Positions 1 through 10,060 of a stretch of DNA of 64,000 nt are shown one piece after another. A program made the position numbers and the translations under genes. Position 1 is the first letter of the stretch, and each line of letters begins with the position of its first letter. The notes under the pieces are model-generated. The model was not told the origin of the DNA, searched no databases, and was given only the letters and a program-made list of their open reading frames with translations. Origin of the DNA: Caprimulgus europaeus (lineage: Eukaryota; Chordata; Aves; Caprimulgiformes; Caprimulgidae); NCBI GenBank assembly GCA_907165065.1, contig OU015543.1, forward strand, positions 12,258,096-12,322,095. The letters run 5' to 3'.

Positions 1-787
1 GGAGCGAAAGGAATCGCTGTTATTTAATTGCTTTCAAGATCTCAAACAAACCAGAGCAGAGGTTATCTCCCCCAAACCTCTCTTTTTTGGTTTTCCTCCT
101 CCAGTCATCGTTACTGGGTAACTGCAGAGGGAGAGGCTGTGGCAGTAGCCACCCATATTGGGCAAGTCCACAGAGATCCCAAAGCTGTGGGCAACCACAG
201 CATCACCTCCCCACCTGCCCCAGGCTGTGCCAACCCAACAAGGACCTGCCTTGCCTTTGGTGGCAAGATGCAAAATCCTGGGGTCAAAGTAGTCCCAGTT
301 TCTTGGGAGACTTTGGGACTCTCAGACACCCCTTGGGGGTCTCCAGAGGGGTCACAGCTTGGCCACCACACTGCCATCGCCCTGCCCTGTCACTCCCCAC
401 CAGTGGCCCTGGAGACATCAGGAGAAGCTGAGGTCTTTGCACCATCGCTGGAACCAAAACTGCTTCTGCAGCAGGAGCCAGGCAGTGAGGACGAGGTTGT
501 GTGAGGAAGAGGAGGGAGCCAAGGGGTGTGTGGCCCTGTGGGGTCTCTTCTGCTGGAAGCCCTGTGGTCCCACCACATTCTGGGGGGAACCAGAGTCCCT
601 GCACCCAAGCTGCCTGCTGCTCAGCACCTCCAGCACACGCCCCCGGGCCCCCCTGGTTTTGGGCACCCTTCATCGTGCACCAACAGCTTCTGCGAGCAGG
701 AGAGGCTCTGCTCCGGGGCACAAAGCTGGGCACGGCCGGCCGGACCCCGGGAGCTGCACCCAGAGCTGGAGACAGCCGAGCTTGGGT

Positions 788-1135
788 GCAGCAGGGTGGG
801 CAGGGCAGGCAGGGAGGGCAGCACGGGCAGGTAGGGTGGGCAGAGCAGGGTGGGCAGCCCAGGAAGGCGGAGCAGAGCAGGGAGGGTGGGCAGCGCGGGC
901 AGGGCAAGGTGGACAGGGTGGGCAAGGAGGGCAGCGCAGGCAGGGTGGGCACAGCAGGGTGGGCAGCCCGGGCTGTCCCCGCCCCGGCCCCGCAGAGCCG
1001 CCCCGTGCGGGGCGGGGCGCAGCCGGTGCGCTGGGTCCGGTGGCGGAGCCGCGGCGGGGACGGCGGGTGCGCGGAGCGGAGCGGAGCCGAGCGGAACGGA
1101 GCGGTGCGGTCCGGTGCGGTACGATCCGGTGCGGA
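788..1135. repeat. G-rich minisatellite and pentamer tract upstream of SSTR2
   Basis: From about 788 to 965 the + strand consists of degenerate units built on GGGTGGGCAG and GGGCAGG, with several GGG runs that could form G-quadruplexes. From about 1070 to 1135 there is a second tract of GCGGA/GCGGT pentamers. Both lie in the CpG island just upstream of the SSTR2 leader donor, so the pentamer tract may be part of the 5' UTR. The many long open frames here, on both strands, are by-products of the repeats. Confidence 0.7.
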
Positions 1136-1430
1136 GCAGCGGGCGCTGCCGGTGCCCCGCAATCACCCGCCGGGGCGGGAGCAGGTGAGCGGCGGGGCCG
1201 CGGTCCAAGCAGAGCCCGGTGCCCCTGGGTGGGGGGACGGGGACGGTGTGGGGGTGGGAGGGGGGGGGGGGTGGGCTGCTGCCCCGCCCCGACCTCAGCA
1301 CCCACGGGACCCGCCCAGGCTCGGGGTGCCCGTCCCGGGTCGGGTCGTGGCCGGGAAGGCGGGGGGCTGACAGGACAAGGGGAAGGGGTTCCCCCCGCCC
1401 TCGGTGCTCCCGGTGTCAGTCACACCCACC
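880..1430 (+). promoter_or_regulatory. SSTR2: CpG island and likely SSTR2 promoter with noncoding exon 1
   Basis: The sequence is strongly GC- and CpG-rich. It contains a good splice donor, GCAG|GTGAGC, with the exon ending at 1184. A matching acceptor with a pyrimidine tract, CCATCCCCAG, ends at 1629, 61 nt before the SSTR2 start codon. SSTR2 orthologues are known to have an upstream noncoding exon, which fits an intron at 1185-1629. The transcription start cannot be placed from sequence alone, and no clear TATA box is visible. Confidence 0.6.
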
Positions 1431-1690
1431 GGGACTCACCGGTTGTGTTTTGGGAGATGTGAGGATTCCGGTACCCCCGGGGTCAGGAGGAGCTGTGGGG
1501 TGTCCAGGGAAGGGAGATGTTTGGGGAGAGCCCCTCCAGGGAGCATCAGCAGGGTGGGCAGATCCTCCCCGAGAATCCCTTCATTTCTAGATATTCCCTG
1601 ATTTCTAGAATCTTCTCCTCCATCCCCAGAGCAAGAGAAGATGACATCTTGGCTCTTCTGAACCAGCAGTGCCCAGGGACCAGCAGAACC

Positions 1691-2806
1691 ATGGAGCTGG
1701 AATACGAGCTGCCCAACGCCACGGCGTTTTGGTTCTCCCCAGCTTCCCCCTTTGACAACTTCTCCATGGAAGCACCCACCAACGTGTCACAGAACGCCAC
1801 AGGTCACCACTTTGACCTGACCAGCAATGCCATCCTCACCTTCATCTATTTTGTGGTCTGTATCATCGGGCTGTGTGGCAACACGCTGGTGATATACGTC
1901 ATCCTTCGTTATGCCAAGATGAAGACCATCACCAACATCTACATCCTCAACCTGGCCATTGCAGATGAGCTGTTCATGCTCGGTTTGCCCTTCCTGGCCA
2001 TGCAGGTCGCCCTGGTACACTGGCCCTTTGGCAAAGCCATCTGCAGAATTGTCATGACGGTGGATGGGATCAACCAGTTCACCAGTATCTTCTGCTTGAC
2101 GGTTATGAGCGTTGACCGGTACCTGGCTGTCGTCCATCCTATTAAATCTGCCAAGTGGAGGAGGCCCAGGACAGCCAAAATGATCAATGTGGCTGTTTGG
2201 GGTGTCTCCCTGTTGGTGATCATGCCCATCATGATTTATGCTGGGGTGCAGCATAACCATGGCAGGAGTAGCTGCACCATCATCTGGCCAGGAGAGTCGG
2301 GCGCCTGGTACACGGGCTTCATCATCTACGCCTTCATCCTGGGCTTCCTGGTGCCTCTCACCATTATCTGCCTCTGCTACTTGTTCATCATTATCAAAGT
2401 CAAGTCCTCAGGCATCAGAGTGGGCTCCTCCAAGAGGAAAAAGTCTGAGAAGAAAGTCACCAGGATGGTTTCCATTGTGGTTGCTGTCTTCATCTTCTGC
2501 TGGCTCCCTTTCTACATCTTTAACGTCTCCTCCGTCTCGGTCCTGATCGTGCCCACGCCTGTCCTCAAAGGCATGTTCGACTTTGTGGTGGTCCTCAGTT
2601 ATGCCAACAGCTGTGCCAACCCCATCCTTTATGCCTTCTTGTCTGACAACTTCAAGAAGAGCTTTCAGAACGTCCTCTGCCTGGTGAAGGTCAGCGGCAT
2701 GGACGAGGCGGACCGGAGCGACAGCAAGCAGGACAAATCCCGGCTCAATGAGACCACAGAAACCCAAAGGACCCTGCTCAATGGTGACCTGCAGACGAGC
2801 ATCTGA
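1691..2806 (+). CDS. SSTR2: Somatostatin receptor type 2
   Basis: This is a rhodopsin-class GPCR of the plasma membrane. It binds somatostatin-14/28, couples to Gi/o, and lowers cAMP and hormone secretion. It is an uninterrupted 371-residue coding exon (human is 369). The N-terminus has N-glycosylation sequons (NAT, NFS, NVS). Seven hydrophobic segments follow, with a DRY motif at 142-144, CWLPF in TM6, the somatostatin-receptor signature [11 protein letters not shown] in TM7 (NPILY at 310-314), and paired cysteines at the top of TM3 and in extracellular loop 2. The tail is Ser/Thr-rich and ends in LQTSI, the SSTR2 PDZ ligand. The ATG at 1691 was chosen because it gives the family length; the open frame upstream runs back through the intron. 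Only the N-terminus differs much from mammals. COG1 follows downstream, as in human. Confidence 0.97.
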   Translation: MELEYELPNATAFWFSPASPFDNFSMEAPTNVSQNATGHHFDLTSNAILTFIYFVVCIIGLCGNTLVIYVILRYAKMKTITNIYILNLAIADELFMLGLPFLAMQVALVHWPFGKAICRIVMTVDGINQFTSIFCLTVMSVDRYLAVVHPIKSAKWRRPRTAKMINVAVWGVSLLVIMPIMIYAGVQHNHGRSSCTIIWPGESGAWYTGFIIYAFILGFLVPLTIICLCYLFIIIKVKSSGIRVGSSKRKKSEKKVTRMVSIVVAVFIFCWLPFYIFNVSSVSVLIVPTPVLKGMFDFVVVLSYANSCANPILYAFLSDNFKKSFQNVLCLVKVSGMDEADRSDSKQDKSRLNETTETQRTLLNGDLQTSI

Positions 2807-3790
2807 GAGGACAGCGGGGTTGTCCTTGTTTCGCTCTCCTCTCCCCACTTGGTCCCAACTGGCAGTGGCACGTGTGGAGTCGGGGCAGGAGTGCCAGCGC
2901 AGGGGACGGCGCTGCGCACACGGATGGGCGGCGGGGGTCCGTGGCTGGGCTCCTCCTCAGTTGCTGGTGGGTTGGCTTTCAAGTGCTGAGAAGGTTACAG
3001 ATCAGGAGGTGCTGCCTCACCAGGAAAACAAAGACAACTCGTAGCAATGCAGCACGTTGGAACACCAAAGTGCCACCACGAGCCGTGGCCAGGGCGGCTC
3101 TGCTGCCTTCCCTGGTGTTACCCTCGGGGCTGGTTGCCTTTGGGTGCTCTGCCCCAGAATGGATGCTTGCACGTGGACATGTGCACAGTGGGGTGACCTC
3201 AGAGGGAGCCAAGGCCATGGGTGCTTGCCAACACAGAGCTGGAGCACCAGCTTATAGCAAAGACCTGGTGGGAGCTCCCTGGAGAGTCCGAGCACGCTCC
3301 CGCCATCGCCCTCCCCGAGGGGACACGGATATCTGGGGTTGTGTTTTACTGCTTTCTAAGTTCCTCCATCTCCTCCCCGAAGCCTCCCTGCTGCTGTTTG
3401 ACTGCATCATTTGCAACAGCCGCTCTGCCCGGCAGTGCCACACAGGGATGGAGGTGGCTGTCCCATGGGAAGCAGCTCTGCCACCCCGGTAGCCACTCTG
3501 GTCCCACCACACTCCTACCGTGCCTCCTCCAGCCCCACCATCTCCCGCTGCAGGAGAGCCCCTTCCCTCCTCCTGCTGTTTTCTCCTCGGATGGAGGGTT
3601 CCCCCCCTTTTCCCTCCCCAGTAGCCACTGTCCCTTCTGCCACCTGCATCTGCTCATGGTCCATCCTGGCTGCACCGGCAGCCAACCCCGCTGCTCTCCC
3701 CGGCAAGAGGCAGCTGTGCTGGCTGAGCAGCCACAGCACCATCACCCTGGTGGGAAATCCTTGGAAGTGTTTAAACAGCAGGAAAACACA

Positions 3791-3844
3791 GGATCACAGA
3801 ATGGTCAGGGCTGGAAGAGACCTCTGGAGATCATCTAGTCCCAC
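3791..3844 (-). mobile_element. CR1 LINE 3'-end fragment
   Basis: The reverse complement of the CR1 3' terminus is recognisable: ATCACAGAATGGTCAGGG followed by the characteristic GGAAGAGACCTCTGGAGATCATCTAG-type block. Only about 50 bp remain, so this is a severely 5'-truncated copy. Confidence 0.75.
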
Positions 3845-6800
3845 CCACACCCCAGGGGTTTGGAGCACTCTGGCACCAGCTGTGGCAAATCCCACTGCCC
3901 ATGGCCACTGCACCTGGGTGGGACATGGGCTTGTCCTACCCCGGCTCCGAGGATCCCTGGGACCGGCTGCTGGGGCCGCCTGCCCGGCTCCTTCCAGGCA
4001 AGTCACGCCAGAGGAAGGGGTGATGGAGAGGATGGGAGACGGGAGGTGGGAGATGCCGGGGACTTGGCTGTGACCCTCATCCAAGCCAAAGGGACTGGGC
4101 AGAGCAGGTGACAAGGCTTCCAGTGTCAATGAGGAAGAGGAAGGCAGCACATGTCCCCTCGTCCCCCTCCTGCCCACAGTGTGGGTAAGGGGGGACATGG
4201 GGTGCAGCCCACAGTGGGAGGTGGGTGGCAGGTCTGTTGCCCGCTGCGTGTAGCTGCTCAAGACCACCCTGGAGTGATCAATGGGCTCTGCCCCTCCAGC
4301 TCAGCACACAAACCTGGGGCTCAGGACCCCAGACCCCCTGCTCCCACCCCGGCAAAGCCGCCCTCCTCAGCCAGCGCAGCCGGAGCACCAGGGAAAGCCC
4401 CGGGGAGAGGGAGCAGGGCGGGCTCCGTGCCAGAGAGAGCACCCGCAGCAGCTCCTGTGCCAGGGGCTGGACGCTGCTCACAGGCTCTTGCTCCAGGGCT
4501 GAGCCGTGGGAACACAGTGCTCTAGGTGGAGAAAACAACCGGGTCTCGCCCGCCCTCCCCTTTCCCATCCCACCCCTGGTGTCCCCACCCCAGCCCCGTC
4601 ACCAGCAGACACGGAGCCGTCACCTCACGCTACGAGCGATGCAGGAGGTGAGGATGAGCACTGCCCACGAGCTGCCAACAGCTTTGGGGTGCTGCCTTGC
4701 TCACCCCACCTCAATACTCCGAGAGGACCAGCTCTGGGAGAAGTTTTCCCATGGCTCTGCCTGGCTCCTACAGCGAGTCCCTGCCCAGGGCATCACACAT
4801 CCAGCTGTGCCACCCCAGCCCCCCCAAAAAGGGGCTCAGTGCCGGGCTCAACCCCTGCTCCCCAGCACAGCTCTGTCCAGGGGGTCCCCAGAGCTCAGGG
4901 GCTTTCTGTGGCACAAAGCAAGAATGCCATCAGCATTTCTTTGCCTTTAACCATTTACTGCTCCTCCAAGGAACGCTCAAGCAGATGGAGGCACCATGTG
5001 GGCACCTGCCCGTCCCCTCGCTGCCTGTGCCAGGCTGTGCAGGCAGCTGCTCACCGAGCACGTCCCTGCGCTGCCTTTGTTCAGTAAAGCCAACCCTGGG
5101 CTCTGAGACAGCACAGGCTGCCCTGCTGATGCTGCAGGAATTAAAACACAAGCAGCGTGTCACACCAGAGTGGAACATGGGGTGGTGACAGCCAGCCCTG
5201 GTGCAGCCAGAGCCCTGTGTTAGGATAAGGTTCGGTGTCAGAGCTGCAGCGATGCGTCAGCGGGGCTTTGGATATTGCATCTTTGGTGGGCGGTGAAGGA
5301 GTTATTTGTGTGGAAAGCAGGGGAGGTGGTGGGGAAGGGGGTGCATCTCCCTGCCTGTCACAAGAGATGATGTTCACACCCTCCAGCACCCACCCACAGC
5401 GGGGCCAGACCCAGATCTGCTGGTGACCAGCTTCACCTCGGTCCTGTCCATGCTCACCCTGTGATCTGAGATATCCCCTTCGCCTCCTTTGCACCCAGGA
5501 GCTCTCCTGGGCTGGGGATAACAGGGCTGCAGGTGAAGAACGAGGAGCACAGAGCGCTCCCACTGATGTCCCAAAGGTCACCAAGGTGGGATGCTTCAGG
5601 GCAGGAGCAGGAGGCAGCTCTTGGGGGTGCCAGGTCACCCCACGACCACCCTGCTGCAGCTCACCCCGGGGGAAGGGGCGGGAGAGAGGAACATCCCAGA
5701 TCGGTGGAACGAGCCGCAGCCACAGCCCAGCGCTGGCAGTGAAACCAGCACAATAAAAACCTCCTGTAGTTCATTGCTGGCTAATAAACAGCAGCCCCGG
5801 CGCTGCTGCAGGTAACAAAGTTTTCCTTCCCAGCCACTTGATTTTAGTGGGAACTTGACCTCAGATTGGATCTGTTCTGAAAAGCCTCGCGGGGCTGCTG
5901 GCGGCGGCGTGTGAAACCTCCCCCGGTGATTGCCGAGCGAACGGGCTGGTGCGGGAGTGGCTCGGCTGCTACTTCACACGCTGGCTGTCCCCAGGCAGCA
6001 GAGATTAATGACAGCTCCTGCCTGCCCGGCTGGAGCAGCAGGAACAGATTTATCACGAATCAGAGGTGGTGGGAAGCAGAGACCTGTGTGTCCCGTGGAG
6101 CTTCCCTGGACACCGGGAGCGTGGATGTGGCCCCGGACTCCTCGGAGCAGGGCTGGGGCTGGTGGCTTTGCTGTGGGACTGTCACCAGGAGTGTTTGCAG
6201 TGGGTCACTCTCGCAAGAGACTGCCAGTCCCAGTACCCACCAAAGCCCATCAGAAACCACCTCCCCTTCCCCTCTTCGCCACTCATTTCCCCCACCCCAC
6301 ACAGACGAGGAACCCCAGCAGAGCCGAGGGGCAGCTCCACAGCTCTCCTGACCCCCTGCCAGAGTGACCTGCCTGGAGCCATCCTTGCTGTCCCCGCTGG
6401 CCCTTGGGGGTGTGAAGGCTGGTGCTGGGCATCGCCCTGGGCACGCTTCTGACCAAGCCCACCTCGGACTATGCCTGGCTTCTAGCGCTGGGATGGCCAG
6501 TGACCTCCTGGTGCTCGATAGCCAAACCCCGCTCTGATGGGCAGGGAGAGGCTGGGTTTGGACCTGGAGCCTTCTGTTGCATCTCTACAGCTCCTCAGAT
6601 CAGCACCAAAGCTGCCTTGGACTTCTTTAAGATAATGATCTCCTAATGAACTGCACTGTCCCTACTCTGGAGGGTTTTCCTGACTCTTCATCCCAATGGG
6701 AAGAGCTTTGTCGTTGATGGAGACTCCATGGAAAGGTCCCTCCCCTCCTGGACCCACGCAGACGCGGTGGCCTCACGGGCAGCCAGCGACTCCCAGCCAG

Positions 6801-8750
6801 CTCCATCCCCAGGCTCTGCTGCTTTAGAGCAGGGCTTGACTCTCACATCTTGGGGGGTTGTTTCAGACCTTTCTGCAAACGAGTTGATTTCAAACTGCTC
6901 AGGGAGAGTTTCCATCCCCTCATCCAGGGCTCCACCGGCCACACACCCTGCCCAGGGCTGCTCTAAGAGGAAATCACCAGGAAGGCACAAGCAAAGGGCA
7001 CAGCAGACCCCAAACCAGCCTTCCTGCTGCTAGAACTGAAATGAGAGCTGCTGCTTCCTGACCCAAGGACACCTCTGCCCTGCCCTGCCAGCCCCTCCGA
7101 CCCCCAGCCTCACACCCACATCTCCTGATGGATTTCAGCCCACTCCCTGCTTGCTCCAGGACTCAGACTGCGGAAAGCCGGGGCAGGAGGACAGCCAAGC
7201 TCCAGCTGAGATTCAGAGGAACCTGCCTGGAGCTGTGTCCTGACCAGAAGGAGACGATGGACACAAAGCCTGGGTGTCCCAGCCCTCCCACCCCACGCTG
7301 CGTGGCCAGGAGGGAGGGGCGGGTGATTGTACATACGTGTAAATACCGGACACGCCAGCGAAGGGTTTGATGACACTGACACCATGGAGACCCTCTGCAG
7401 CCCGTGCTTTGCTGTGGCTGCTGGATCAGCCCCTCCTTGTGCTCGCAGGAGCCAGTCCCACCCAGCTCCTCGGGGGTCCCTTGGCTCCCACTCGCCCTCC
7501 CCGTGTGCCGTGGGGCTGCTGGCAGCATGCATGAGCCAGGAGGGACCATGGAGGCTGCTCCCACATTGACAGGTGACTTCTGCAGGGTGAGGGAAGATGA
7601 GTTTTAGTCTCTACTAAACACAAAAGCCCTTTTCCCTGCCAAGCTGGGGCTGTAGCAACCCAGGGATCATCCCCCCAGCACTGCAGCACGCTGCCCACCT
7701 CCTGTACATACGCTCCCCTGTACCTATAGCTGTGCTCTGTGTGCTGTGCGTGGCTCTGCTGTTCAACACACGGTGACTGCAACACCCCCAAGAGGGTTTT
7801 TCTGCTTTAAGTCTTGTTTTCCTCCCCAGCAATTGTTTCTCAGTGTCTCAGTGTGGAACTAAACCTTCCTGTGGCGAGGGCTCCCGACTGCCACGGTCTG
7901 TGCCACGGGGAAGGAGTCGTGGATGGGGTGGGAGGGAGGGAAGTAAAAGAGTTTTCCTACAGTTTCTGCCTCTGTGTGCATGTGTCAGGGCTGGGTGGGA
8001 GCAGTGGGAGATACCCAAGACTTAGATTCCTCCCAGGGAAGAGGAGAAGAGGCACCAAGCCAGGAGTTCTACCACAGGACAGCTCACAATCAGTCCCTCT
8101 CCCAAAACCAGTTCTTCCCCACATCCATCAGGTGAGCAACACACCTGGCTCTTCACCTGGGGGGTGGTCACAGCTTCAGAGGGTCCATGCAGCAGGAGAG
8201 CTGCATTTGCCCCAAAACCCCAGAAAATCACTCTCTGGCCAGCACAAACTCAAAGCACCGAGGTACAGGCACGGCTGTGGCAATGTCAACCCCTAAACTA
8301 GATGGGTCAGAGGTGGAGCACAACCACAAACAGCTTCTAAATTACAAGGGGATGCAGAAATGCAGCCTGGACAGTTGGAAGGGAGAAGCTTCTCTTCCTG
8401 AGATGAGAACACCTCCAGGCTGGTGGGGAGGAGATGAAGGGCATGGAAAGTGCTGGAGGTACCAGCAGCAGGACGAGGTGTGCACACAGGGGTCTGTGTG
8501 CTTAGAGAAAACATCCGTTACCGACAAACCACACCAATGTTGGCTCTGCTATGAACGGAAAGTCCAGCTCTGGCCAGTTCCACCACCAAGAACTTCCACA
8601 CAAATAAACCCCTTCACTCCAAAACACCTAATATTTTATTATTTCCCCAAAACACACTCCAATTTGCAACACAAACGGGGTTTTCTGGGATTTGAATACA
8701 AGCTCTACCAAATCCCCAACAGCTTCTACCCCAAAAGCACTTGCTGTGGT

Positions 8751-8840
8751 GACACCAGCACCTCCCGGGGGGCTGGAGGTGACACCAGCACCTCCCGGGG
8801 GGCTGGAGGTGACACCAGCACCTCCCGGGGGGCTGGAGGT
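8751..8840. repeat. Three perfect copies of a 30-bp tandem unit
   Basis: The unit starting GACACCAGCACCTCCCGGGG is present three times with no mismatch, at 8751-8780, 8781-8810 and 8811-8840. Because 30 is divisible by three, it encodes a repeated decapeptide in several frames on both strands. There is no surrounding gene structure, so it is treated as a noncoding minisatellite. Confidence 0.9.
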
Positions 8841-9149
8841 TCTCCTGGGGGATTCTCCTTTGGGAACAAGCATTTGTAAGAAAGGAATCCCCACGTTTGT
8901 GGCTGCCTGAGTCAGTGTTAGGTGTCAAACAGGTTCACCCAGAGGAATCCTTCGGGTTAGGTTTATGTATAATGATATTTATGGATATTGGTGATGGCTC
9001 TGGATTTCCTGCAGAAAATAAAGTCTCCACAAAAAGCTGAGAGGAGAAAAGTATTGACTGGCCAGGGAAGGTTTTACAAATAAAAAGCAGAGAGTGTTGA
9101 TTTTATTCTGCCTCCATCAGCTGAAAATATCCAAGGTGATGGGAAGTGT

Positions 9150-9370
9150 AGGGATTGCGAGGTGGAGAGAGAAAAAAAAATAGATAGAGAAAAATAAATC
9201 ACTATTCAGAGGGGGCTTTTTGTTCGCAGCGGGTGCGTTCCAGCTGTGCCCCCCTCCCAGACATGCTTCACTCTGCTTAATTTTGCCAAACCTGAGCTAA
9301 AAGAGCACTTTTTGTTTAATTAAAAGCACATCAGATGGGGCTGGCGGTGTTTTGCTGAACGTATCTTGGG
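9150..9370. promoter_or_regulatory. Candidate conserved noncoding element upstream of COG1
   Basis: An A/T-rich stretch contains clustered homeodomain-like TTAATT/TAATTA cores, for example GCTTAATTTTGCC and TTTGTTTAATTAAAAGC. It is not repetitive and differs in texture from the GC-rich flanks. It encodes nothing obvious. Regulatory status is inferred only from composition and motif content. Confidence 0.25.
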
Positions 9371-9530
9371 GACAATCCTGACTGGAGGGGACCTTGTCAC
9401 ACCCCCACCCTCATCCATCCCCTCCCCGGCGTGTGCGGAGCGAGAGCGGCACCTGCAGGACGCGAGGACCGGCCCATTTCACCGAGAAACGGACCAAAAA
9501 AAATAATTAAATAAGTAAATAAATAATAAA

Positions 9531-10060
9531 TCGGTGTTTTCTCCACCCCCCCCCCCCGCCCCGGGCCGCGTCGCCATGGTAACGACGCCGGGTGAGGCTT
9601 TGCCCTGTACAAAGATGGCGGCGCCACGCCCCCGACGCCAACCCGGAAGCGCCCTCCCGTTCATTCTTCCCGTGCCAAAGATGGCGGCGGTGGCTTCACC
9701 CACGTCAGCGCCGCCCCGGTTCGGGGCCGGGGCGGCCATGGCGGCGCGGGGCGCGGAGGCCGAAGCCCTTTTCGAAGCTCACACGGCGGCCGAGCTGCGG
9801 GCGGTGGAGCGGCGGCTGCGGGCGGGCATCGAACAGAAGCGGGAAGAGCTGAGGCAGATGGTGGGAGAACGGTACCGCGACCTGATCGAAGCGGCCGACA
9901 CCATCGCCGAGATGCGACTCAGCGCCGAGCGGCTGCTGGGCTCCGTGCGGGGCCTACAACGGGGCGGGGCGGCGGCCCGGACCGGCCCCGCGGAACCGGT
10001 GAGCGGGGTGAGGGGCTGCGGCGGGGCGGGGGTGCCCCCGGAACCCCGCTGACCTCCCTC
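9531..10060 (+). promoter_or_regulatory. COG1: CpG island promoter of COG1 with two YY1-type AAGATGGCGGC sites
   Basis: The CpG-dense block starts after a C-homopolymer near 9545. AAGATGGCGGC, the classic YY1 core that in many housekeeping genes overlaps the first codons, occurs at 9612 and 9678. In both cases its ATG is in frame with the COG1 coding sequence. Transcription therefore probably starts a few tens of bases upstream of one of these, without a TATA box. Confidence 0.6.

Larger units (their letters stand above)
2807..9530. other. SSTR2 3' UTR and SSTR2-COG1 intergenic region, no gene seen
   Basis: No exon-like conservation or credible protein is visible in this 6.7 kb. The SSTR2 3' UTR must begin at 2807. 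AATAAA signals on the + strand occur at 5752 and 5783, but I cannot tell which, if any, is used. The stretch holds a short CR1 piece near 3.8 kb, a perfect 30-bp triplication at 8751 and a low-complexity, AT-rich, possibly conserved noncoding block near 9.15-9.37 kb. Confidence 0.5.

Noticed and set aside
284..1462. Several overlapping ORFs of 200-370 codons on both strands upstream of SSTR2
   Set aside because: They are open because of the GC-rich tandem arrays and CpG island. They have repetitive Gly/Arg/Ala or Pro/Cys composition, no domain and no splice structure, and they overlap each other.
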